Source: Candidatus Pacearchaeota archaeon | GTDB taxonomy: Archaea; Nanobdellota; Nanobdellia; Pacearchaeales; GW2011-AR1 | DNA: 51,283 nucleotides | NCBI GenBank assembly: GCA_016181895.1 | Contig: JACOYL010000011.1 | Location: forward strand, 1 to 51,283 | Reading direction: 5' to 3' | Part shown: positions 1 to 7,653 of the stretch, piece by piece | Numbering within the stretch: the stretch's first letter is position 1 | How the letters are laid out: each line of letters opens with the position of its first letter | Position numbers and translations under genes: made by a program | The notes under the pieces: generated by a model | The model's database searches: none | What the model was told of the DNA's origin: nothing | What the model saw: the letters and a program-made list of their open reading frames with translations, nothing else

Positions 1-2
1 CG

Positions 3-77
3 GAGAAAATCGCGAGGATTTTTAAGACTAATAAAATTAAGAAGGCAGAGCCTTTGTTTAGGAAAATTGAAAAATGA
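3..77 (+). CDS. C-terminal fragment of an upstream gene (…EKIARIFKTNKIKKAEPLFRKIEK*)
   Basis: Open frame from the window edge; stop TGA overlaps the next ATG (ATGA). Confidence 0.5.
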   Translation, partial: EKIARIFKTNKIKKAEPLFRKIEK

Positions 78-3070
78 TAACCAAGGAAGAAGCGAGGAAT
101 GGCATATCAGACATTATTAAAATATTTAAGGAGAATATAGAACAATATAAACTTCCGACTTATAAAGAGGCACAAGCGAGAAAAGAGTTTATTGATAAAT
201 TCTTTCATTATTTAGGGTGGGATATCGGGAATGAGCAGGGTTTTTCAGAACAATTTAAAGAAGTTATAAATGAAGATGCTATAAAAATTGAAGGTAATAC
301 CAAAGCACCAGATTATTCTTTTAGGATTGGTGGACAGAGAATTTTCTTTGTTGAAGCCAAAAAACCATTCATTAATCTCAAAGAAAGTCGGGAATCAGCT
401 TATCAATTAAGACGTTATGCATGGAACTTGGGCATTCCTTTGTCTATCTTAACTGATTTTGAGGAATTTATTGTATATGATTGTAGAGTTAAACCAAATG
501 AAAAAGATAATCCAAGTGTGGCACGAATAAAAATAATTTCCTGTCAAGATTACTTAACAAAATTTGATGAGATATGGGAGATATTTTCTAAAGATGTTGT
601 GCTTAAAGGAAGCTTTGAAAGATATATTAAATCTAATAAAGATATTAAAGGCACTACAGAAGTAGATAATGAGTTTCTTAAAGAAATTGAAAAGTGGAGA
701 GAAAATTTGGCTAAGAATATAGCAATAAGAAATCAGAATCTAACAATATCAGAATTAAATTATTCCATTCAAAAGATAATAGACAGAATTTTATTTTTGA
801 TAATTGCTGAATATAAAAACATTGAGAGGTATGGAAAGTTGGATGAGATTGCTAAAAAAGAATTTGTTTACAAGAACTTAATACCCTTTTTTAAGGATTC
901 TGATGATAAATATAATAGTGGTATTTTTGATTTTAAAAAAGATATATTATCCTCTAATCTTGTAATTGATGATAAAATACTAAGGGAGATAATTGAAAAT
1001 TTGTATTATCCTAAATCTCCTTATGATTTTTCAGTTTTACCTATTGAGATTTTAGGCAAAGTATATGAAAAATTTTTAGGGAAGACAATAAGATTAACTG
1101 CTTCTCATCAAGCAAAGGTAGAAGAAAAACCAGAAGTGAGAAAAGCGGGAGGAGTTTATTACACCCCTGAATTTGTAGTTGATTATATAATTAAAAACAC
1201 GATAGGAAAATTAATAGAGGGTAAAACACCCAAACAAATAGAAAATATAAAAGTCTTAGATTCTGCTTGTGGTTCTGGGACTTTTTTAGTAAGGGCTTAT
1301 ACTTACATTCTAAATTATCTTTTGGAATACTACAAGAAAAATCCAACAAAATACAAAAAAGAAATTTATCAAGCAAGAGAAGGGGTTTGGTTTCTAACAA
1401 CAGAAATAAGAAAGAATGTCTTACTAAATAATATACACGGGGTTGATATTGATGCACAAGCAGTTGAGGTTACAAAATTAAGTCTTTTGTTGAAAGTTCT
1501 TGAAAACGAAACTAAAGAATCAGTTAATCAGCAATTAAAATTATTTAAAGAAAGGACTTTGCCTAATATAGATAATAATATTAGATGTGGTAATTCTGTT
1601 GTTGATTCTTCTTATTTCTCACAACAAAGACTAGATTCTTCCATTGAAGAGTTAAATAAAGTTAATCCTTTTGATTGGGAAAAAGCATTTCCTTTTAAGT
1701 TTGATGTTATTATAGGTAATCCCCCTTATGTTAAAGAATACACTAACAGAGAAATTTTTGAAGCGGTGAAAAAAACAGATATGAGTAAATATTATCAAGG
1801 AAAAATGGACTTTTGGTATTTCTTCACTTGTAAAGCATTAGATTTACTCAAAGACGGCGGTTTGCATAGCTATATAGCTCAAAATAATTGGATAACAAGT
1901 GCAGGAGCATCTATTTTAAGAAATAAAATATTATCTGATTCTAAAATAATTTCTTTCTTTGATTTTAATGAATTTAAGGTGTTTAAAGAAGCAAGCATTC
2001 AAACTATGGTATTCATATTAGAAAAAGAAAAAACAAATCATGCTTATTCTGTTGATTACTTTAAAGTTTTTGATAAAGACATATCAAAAGAAGAATTGGC
2101 TAATTATCTCATTACAAAGAAAGACGGCGATAAGATACAAAAATCTAAAGCAAAAATTAATCCTATTGAATTAAAAGACAAACTAATAATGTTTGTCAAT
2201 TCAGACATTGGGAAGATTTTTGACAAAATGAAAAGTCAAGATGTTTTCTATCTTACAGAAAAAGAAATAACAAATGGGTTACAAGTTCAGCAAGAATATC
2301 TTAATAAAGGTCATCTTGAAGTTTTGGGTGAAGGATACAAAGTTGGCGAAGGTGTTTTTGTTTTATCTGATAATGAAAAGAAAAAGTTGAACTTATCTGA
2401 AAAAGAAAAAGAATTGATTAAACCATTATTTACACCTAATGAGATAGATAGATATAAAATTAATAATAAAAATAAATATTGGGTTATTTATACAAGTTCT
2501 AAATTCAAAAATCCAAATGAGATTAAACCATACCCGAATATCAAAGAACATTTGGATAAATTCAGAAAGATTATCACAACTGATTTTAAGCCATATGGCA
2601 TCCATAGAACAAGAGAGGAAAGTTTTTTCAAAGGAGATAAAATTGTCTCAATAAGAAAGTGTAAAATACCAAGCTTTTCCTTTGTAACTTTTGATAGCTA
2701 TGTAAATCAAGTTTATTATGTGATTAAAACCAGTAAAATAAATATGAAGTTCTTGACAGGATTATTAAACTCAAAACTTATTTATTTCTGGCTCTATCAT
2801 AATGGGAAAAAACAAGGAGAGCAGTTACAAGTAGATAAAGAGCCATTAGTCAAGATACCAATAATAAAAAAGGAAAATAAAGAAATTATTTGGGCAGTAG
2901 ATTTAATTATCGGATTGAGCAAAAAATTAGAAGACCTTAATTTAGATAAAGAAAAAGAGTTAATTAAAAAACAAATAGACTCTTTAGAAAAGAAAATCGA
3001 CTCTTGTGTTTATTCCCTCTACGGCATCACGAAAGAAGAGCAAAAGATAATCGAGGAAAGTTTGAAATAA
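74..3070 (+). CDS. Type IIG-like restriction-modification enzyme (N-terminal PD-(D/E)xK nuclease-like domain, N6-adenine MTase, C-terminal target recognition domain)
   Basis: PDYSFRIGGQRIFFVEAKK (PD…EAK), GGVYYTPEFVVDYI, DSACGSGTFL, NPPY motifs in one 998-aa ORF. Confidence 0.88.
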   Translation: MITKEEARNGISDIIKIFKENIEQYKLPTYKEAQARKEFIDKFFHYLGWDIGNEQGFSEQFKEVINEDAIKIEGNTKAPDYSFRIGGQRIFFVEAKKPFINLKESRESAYQLRRYAWNLGIPLSILTDFEEFIVYDCRVKPNEKDNPSVARIKIISCQDYLTKFDEIWEIFSKDVVLKGSFERYIKSNKDIKGTTEVDNEFLKEIEKWRENLAKNIAIRNQNLTISELNYSIQKIIDRILFLIIAEYKNIERYGKLDEIAKKEFVYKNLIPFFKDSDDKYNSGIFDFKKDILSSNLVIDDKILREIIENLYYPKSPYDFSVLPIEILGKVYEKFLGKTIRLTASHQAKVEEKPEVRKAGGVYYTPEFVVDYIIKNTIGKLIEGKTPKQIENIKVLDSACGSGTFLVRAYTYILNYLLEYYKKNPTKYKKEIYQAREGVWFLTTEIRKNVLLNNIHGVDIDAQAVEVTKLSLLLKVLENETKESVNQQLKLFKERTLPNIDNNIRCGNSVVDSSYFSQQRLDSSIEELNKVNPFDWEKAFPFKFDVIIGNPPYVKEYTNREIFEAVKKTDMSKYYQGKMDFWYFFTCKALDLLKDGGLHSYIAQNNWITSAGASILRNKILSDSKIISFFDFNEFKVFKEASIQTMVFILEKEKTNHAYSVDYFKVFDKDISKEELANYLITKKDGDKIQKSKAKINPIELKDKLIMFVNSDIGKIFDKMKSQDVFYLTEKEITNGLQVQQEYLNKGHLEVLGEGYKVGEGVFVLSDNEKKKLNLSEKEKELIKPLFTPNEIDRYKINNKNKYWVIYTSSKFKNPNEIKPYPNIKEHLDKFRKIITTDFKPYGIHRTREESFFKGDKIVSIRKCKIPSFSFVTFDSYVNQVYYVIKTSKINMKFLTGLLNSKLIYFWLYHNGKKQGEQLQVDKEPLVKIPIIKKENKEIIWAVDLIIGLSKKLEDLNLDKEKELIKKQIDSLEKKIDSCVYSLYGITKEEQKIIEESLK

Positions 3071-3214
3071 TCTTTGGAAACTGAAAAACTTTATAAAGAT
3101 ATTTTGCTAGTTACAGACTATGAAAAGAGGGGTTGATTTTGTTTGCGTAACATTTAAAAAAGTTTATTCTCTACAAATTTCACCCTGTAAACGGAAAAAG
3201 AGTTCTTTGATAAA

Positions 3215-3460
3215 ATGACAAGCCAAGAATTACAGGTACTAGAAAATTTTGAGAAAGATAGCGAATGGTTTCATAAAAATATAGTGAGACTGCAAAAAGA
3301 AGGTTTTGTAGGCAAATTCGTAGCTATAAAAGATTCCAAACCAATTGTTTCAGATAAAAATATAGATACTGTAATAAAAGAAATTGAAAAAAGAGGAGAG
3401 AATCCTTCCTATATATTTATAGAGTTTGTTCATCCTGAAGGATTTACTCTGATTCTTTAA
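3215..3460 (+). CDS. Small protein, DUF5678-like
   Basis: 81-aa ORF; pattern WFHKNIVRLQKEGFVGKFVAIKDSKPIVSDKNIDTVIKEIEKRGENPSYIFIEFV; stop abuts the next ATG. Confidence 0.6.
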   Translation: MTSQELQVLENFEKDSEWFHKNIVRLQKEGFVGKFVAIKDSKPIVSDKNIDTVIKEIEKRGENPSYIFIEFVHPEGFTLIL

Positions 3461-3910
3461 ATGAAAAGAGTTCCTTTGCAAGTGTATAATTATGCAGGAG
3501 GATTGAGAATAGTAGCTCAGTTTATTTTACGTTCTAAAGAATTGAATCTGTTCATGCCCATCCAGGCAATTGTGGATACCGGAAGTCCGGTAACAATGAT
3601 AGGTAATCTTGATTTAGCAAGAGCAAGATTATCCAAAATCCAACTTAGAAAATTGATAGGTGAAAATAAGCCGGTTAACATTGGCGGAGGAAAAGTAATT
3701 ACAAAAGTTCTTGAAAATGCCAACATAAAATTTAGCAATGGAAATTTGGAAGTAGAAATGCCTGTACAATTTCCTATTAGTGGAGAAGAAAGAAATAATC
3801 AACCGAGTTTGCTTGGTATTGATTTTATGTTAAAAACCAAATCTAAATTAATTTTTGACCCTTCTAGAAAAGAAGCTTATTTTGAAATAAATGAGGGATT
3901 AGAAAAATGA
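3461..3910 (+). CDS. Retropepsin-like aspartyl protease
   Basis: AIVDTGSPVTMIG (DTGS/T-type active site) and LLGIDFM flap/C-terminal motif. Confidence 0.75.
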   Translation: MKRVPLQVYNYAGGLRIVAQFILRSKELNLFMPIQAIVDTGSPVTMIGNLDLARARLSKIQLRKLIGENKPVNIGGGKVITKVLENANIKFSNGNLEVEMPVQFPISGEERNNQPSLLGIDFMLKTKSKLIFDPSRKEAYFEINEGLEK

Positions 3911-4251
3911 CAGAAGGAATCATCTCTTTCAACGACTGGAGCAAGGTTGACCTCAGGGTTGCGAAGATTTTGAAAGTCGAAGACATTGAATGCGCGGACA
4001 AACTTTACAAATTGACTGTTGATTTGGGAAAGGAATTTGGAAAGAGAACCGTTTGCGCGGGGATAAAGAAATATTACAATTCGGAAGACTTGAAAAACAA
4101 AAAAATAATATTGGTCCAAAATCTTCAGCCGAGAACTCTAAGGGGAATTGAAAGTCAGGGAATGATTTTGGCTGCTGTAAATAAACAGGAAACCGAGGTT
4201 GTTTTGATTTCTCCTGAGAAAGATATGGAAGTTGGGAGCAAAGTGAGATAG
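3907..4251 (+). CDS. Stand-alone tRNA-binding domain protein (MetRS beta/EMAPII-like OB fold)
   Basis: DLRVAKILKVEDIECADKLYKLTVDLG…RTVCAGIKKYY…VQNLQPRTLRGIESQGMILAA. Confidence 0.85.
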   Translation: MTEGIISFNDWSKVDLRVAKILKVEDIECADKLYKLTVDLGKEFGKRTVCAGIKKYYNSEDLKNKKIILVQNLQPRTLRGIESQGMILAAVNKQETEVVLISPEKDMEVGSKVR

Positions 4252-4257
4252 GATTAA

Positions 4258-4418
4258 TTCTCCCGCCGTTTCAACCCCCGACCACCCGCCCCCTTAAAAT
4301 TTAAATTTTAATTAACAACAATTTTATCATATTAATTAACACTAAATTATTTATACATTAACATTTATATCAAAATGCGAGTTCGTAGAACGAGCCAATT
4401 AAGCGAGCGAAGCGAGCG
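4258..4418. repeat. Dispersed repeat locus E1 (C-rich module, AT palindrome, GCGAGCGAAGCGAGCG)
   Basis: CAACCCCCGACCACCCGCCCCCTTAAAA; palindrome TTAAAATTTAAATTTTAA 4294-4311; ACATTAACATTTATATCAAAATGCGAG 4355-4381. Confidence 0.65.
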
Positions 4419-5222
4419 TTATCCATATCCGTATCTGTTTTTCCATCTCAATTTGGCGAAGATTTTTTCCAAAATGGATTCCGCGTCTTTTCTTGAATCA
4501 TACGGAACATTAAGAATCTTTGCCGCTATTTCCTTGTAAGCCCTGGCTGAATTGGATTTCGGATGGCTAAAAACCACGGCGTTTCTCAAATTCAAAGACA
4601 TTGGAACATGCAAATCATATGGAACCATTCCCAAAATCGGAGATTCAAGCATTTCCTTGACTGTTTCCGGCTGGAGTTCAATGTCGTCTTTTCTGACTTT
4701 TGTTATTATGACTCCGAGAATTGATTTTCCCATTCCTTCCGCAAGTTTCACGGCTTTCAGGGCATCTGTGATTGCAGGCATCTCCGGATTTGTCACGACT
4801 ATCAGTTCGTCAGCCATTGCAATCGGAGCCATTGCCTCGTTTCCCAAGCCAGCCGCGGAATCCATGATAACAATATCAGAAACTTTCGTGAAATCTTTCT
4901 TGAAATTCTTCAATCTCTCGGGCTTGATTCTTTTCAGTTCCTTTATCGAGAGAGAAGATGGAATTATCTTCAATCCGGATTCATGCTCGTAAACAGCTTC
5001 GAAAACTTCCGCCTTTCCAGAAAGAACATGATTCAGATTGACAGGAACCTCGGGAGAGCCGAAATGCACTCCGATATTTGGCGTTGTCAAATTCCCGTCG
5101 ACAATCAAAACATCGCGCCCAAAATGGCTTATCGCGGCTCCCAGATTTATCGCCGTGGTGGTTTTTCCCACACCTCCTTTTCCAGACGTTATTACTATTA
5201 CGCGTTTCATTTTTGCTTGCAA
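4419..5222 (-). CDS. MinD/ParA family ATPase
   Basis: Deviant Walker A KGGVGKTTTAINLG; VIMDSAAG. Confidence 0.88.
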   Translation of the reverse strand: MQAKMKRVIVITSGKGGVGKTTTAINLGAAISHFGRDVLIVDGNLTTPNIGVHFGSPEVPVNLNHVLSGKAEVFEAVYEHESGLKIIPSSLSIKELKRIKPERLKNFKKDFTKVSDIVIMDSAAGLGNEAMAPIAMADELIVVTNPEMPAITDALKAVKLAEGMGKSILGVIITKVRKDDIELQPETVKEMLESPILGMVPYDLHVPMSLNLRNAVVFSHPKSNSARAYKEIAAKILNVPYDSRKDAESILEKIFAKLRWKNRYGYG

Positions 5223-5241
5223 ATTCAGAAGAACTAATGTT

Positions 5242-5682
5242 CTAATGTAGAAGAAATTGTTTAGTGGCGCTTATAAATTTTTCCAGCATGTCCGCGTAAA
5301 TTTTCAGCTGGTCGAGGTTCACATTTATTTCCTCGCCCCTGTAGAAAATCTTCAATGTAACGTTTTTCCTGAACTCGCCGATTCTTTCCTTTCTCAAATC
5401 TTCGACTTTTCGGAACATTTCATACATGTCGATTACATCAAGGAAATTCTTGTCCTTCTTGAAAAGTTTTCTTATTTCCTCTATTTTCTTGGCGGGATTT
5501 CCGGGCATCGAGGAAATTTTTTTCTTTTTTTTCGCGTGTTTTAAAAGCACGTCTATCGCGGTTTCAATCATTTTTCTCCAGCGCAGAATCAGATTGAGAA
5601 TCACGTCGCACGTTTTAGTGTATTTCAAACTCACATAAAGCAAATGGTCGGCGCTGATTTTTTCCTGAATTATGTCTTCCAT
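5242..5682 (-). CDS. Hypothetical protein
   Basis: 146-aa ORF directly upstream of the MinD gene on the same strand. Confidence 0.55.
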   Translation of the reverse strand: MEDIIQEKISADHLLYVSLKYTKTCDVILNLILRWRKMIETAIDVLLKHAKKKKKISSMPGNPAKKIEEIRKLFKKDKNFLDVIDMYEMFRKVEDLRKERIGEFRKNVTLKIFYRGEEINVNLDQLKIYADMLEKFISATKQFLLH

Positions 5683-5816
5683 ACGGATTTTTTTGGTGTT
5701 TTAGACGCATAATCATACAAGATGTTGAGGTTTTTATATCTTGTCTTAACGATTGTTTAGAAACAAAAAAGTTTACGGGAATAAATCACGAAAATGTTTA
5801 AATAACTGGGAAATCT

Positions 5817-6329
5817 TTGATAGAAATGGAAAATTTAAAAGAGGATAGTTGGGAACGTGGGTTTTATGATTTGCAGAATAAATTAAAAGGACAAATTGGA
5901 CAGAGAATTTTTATTGCTACTCAAAAAATAACTCCTTATATCCCCGGAAGACTTCATGGAAAACTTTTCAAGAATCCAAACCATGAAGAAAGATTCAGTC
6001 TTGGAATTCTGGAATCTGATGAAATCAGGCCAGATGTTCCCATGATTATCCCAACTGAAAGGTATATCTCTAGAACAAGAAATGATGATTATGATTCTGG
6101 TTGGATATTTGGAAGAGGCTCAATAACAGGTCTTTTCGATTTGTCTTCCCTTGGAAAATTTGAAAGACATATTTTTACTCTGCCGCAATATTGTGAAAAA
6201 GACGGATTTTTGATTTATGTTGGAGATGAAATTAACCAGAATATTGAATTTCTTAATTTATTAGGTTATCAGGAAGCCAATGAATTACTAAGATTTGAGC
6301 AAGAACGGCTTCCGGAATTTGCGGATTAA
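5817..6329 (+). CDS. Hypothetical protein
   Basis: 170-aa ORF (a start at 5826 is also possible) with TATA-like TTTAAATAA upstream. Confidence 0.6.
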   Translation: MIEMENLKEDSWERGFYDLQNKLKGQIGQRIFIATQKITPYIPGRLHGKLFKNPNHEERFSLGILESDEIRPDVPMIIPTERYISRTRNDDYDSGWIFGRGSITGLFDLSSLGKFERHIFTLPQYCEKDGFLIYVGDEINQNIEFLNLLGYQEANELLRFEQERLPEFAD

Positions 6330-6646
6330 CTCAACTCCATAATTGTTTCTGCGAGGTCGCCGTTATTTTTTTCAAGAGTTTCGCGGGCGATTTCCTCACT
6401 GCAATGAGTTTTTTCAATGACAGTTTGAATGTCTTCTTCAGAAATCAAAGCCTCCTCTGAAATTTCTCCACTAATTTGAAAAGTTTCCTGCCCTTGCATT
6501 TTTATCTTCGTGACACTCGGATTTTCAATTATTATTTTTCCGTCTGGTTTTTCTATAATGACTTTGGAAGCGTCAATGTTTTCCTGCGCAATTCCAAGTT
6601 GCTTCATCATTGCCTGCATTTTTTTCGCGTCAAAACCTGGGAACAT
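6326..6646 (-). CDS. Nascent polypeptide-associated complex protein (archaeal NAC)
   Basis: MFPGFDAKKMQAMMKQLGI… NAC domain and C-terminal UBA (EEIARETLEKNNGDLAETIMEL). Confidence 0.9.
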   Translation of the reverse strand: MFPGFDAKKMQAMMKQLGIAQENIDASKVIIEKPDGKIIIENPSVTKIKMQGQETFQISGEISEEALISEEDIQTVIEKTHCSEEIARETLEKNNGDLAETIMELS

Positions 6647-6680
6647 TTTTTGAGAAGAAAATATGTTTATTTATAGTTTT

Positions 6681-6976
6681 CCATTCCCCACCTTCCAACC
6701 CTCGACCACCTCCTAAAAACCAGTATTAATGTAAAAATCGAGTTTTATCAATTATTAATCATCTGTAAAGAATTTTGCATATTAGCTTTTTTCAAATAAT
6801 CCTCGCAAATTTGCTCTCCTCGCAACCCTACTTTATTATTGGTAATTTTAAGATTGTCAAAGTCGAGTTGTTCGTCCTCCCGTAAAACCAAGTTAATAAT
6901 AAAATAAATTTCATCAATTTTTAAAATAGGGATTGCACATTAACATTTTTATATCAATATGCGAGCGAAGCGAGCG
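6681..6976. repeat. Dispersed repeat locus E2
   Basis: CCAACCCTCGACCACCTCCTAAAAA…; CTCGCAACCCTAC; ACATTAACATTTTTATATCAATATGCGAG; GCGAGCGAAGCGAGCG 6961-6976. Confidence 0.65.
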
Positions 6977-6980
6977 TATT

Positions 6981-7139
6981 TTAATACACAAATTCCAATC
7001 CCACTCGGAAAGCAACAACAAGAAGAACAAAAGCGAGAACGTGAATCGGCTTCAGATTAAAATAACTCGCGTATTCCTCTTGAAAGCGCATCAATCCCCC
7101 GAATCCTCCGGGAAGATTTATCCTGTTGTCCTGAGCCAT
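6981..7139 (-). CDS. Preprotein translocase subunit Sec61-beta (52 aa, below the ORF-track cutoff)
   Basis: MAQDNRINLPGGFGGLMRFQEEYASYFNLKPIHVLAFVLLVVAFRVGLEFVY*: GGLMRF motif, K/P-hinge then one TM; TTTAAAT-type box upstream. Confidence 0.85.
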   Translation of the reverse strand: MAQDNRINLPGGFGGLMRFQEEYASYFNLKPIHVLAFVLLVVAFRVGLEFVY

Positions 7140-7150
7140 GTAAAAACTTG

Positions 7151-7354
7151 TTATGGAGAATATTTAAATTTATTGATGATTAAAATTGAACCTGCTGTTA
7201 AACCCCACCCGACTAGAAATGCTTGCCGATATTCTTGGTTTGTTTCAAAAAGTTGATGGGTATAGTATCTATTTCTTGTATCACCTTTAATTTTCTCTTT
7301 TGGTACGAATGCCATTTTTATTCCATCAACAATCCCGTCAAGTTTTCTTCCCAT
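7151..7354 (-). CDS. Hypothetical small membrane protein
   Basis: 67-aa ORF with a C-terminal hydrophobic segment; box-A-like sequence nearby. Confidence 0.45.
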   Translation of the reverse strand: MGRKLDGIVDGIKMAFVPKEKIKGDTRNRYYTHQLFETNQEYRQAFLVGWGLTAGSILIINKFKYSP

Positions 7355-7360
7355 TTTAAT

Positions 7361-7615
7361 TTAAAATTTGTCAATTAAATTTATTATGTAATATAATCCC
7401 ATTGTTCCGCCAATTATAGATGTCGAACCAACTACTATAGAATTTATTACTCCCGTTAAATACGGAACAGTTTTACGATGACTGTTAAATTCATATTCCG
7501 CATGATTTCTGAAATCTCTGCTTGGAACAAAAGCAGACAATGCCAATCTTGCAAAATTTAAATTCCCATCCATGAAATCTATTGCAACATCTGTAAGTTC
7601 CATTAAAATTCCCAT
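7361..7615 (-). CDS. Hypothetical small membrane protein
   Basis: 84-aa ORF with a C-terminal TM-like segment. Confidence 0.5.
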   Translation of the reverse strand: MGILMELTDVAIDFMDGNLNFARLALSAFVPSRDFRNHAEYEFNSHRKTVPYLTGVINSIVVGSTSIIGGTMGLYYIINLIDKF

Positions 7616-7653
7616 TATTATAACTTTATAAATATTTCTTCTATATTTAGATT

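Noticed and set aside
1191-1457. 88-aa - strand ORF
   Set aside because: Shadow of the R-M methyltransferase domain.
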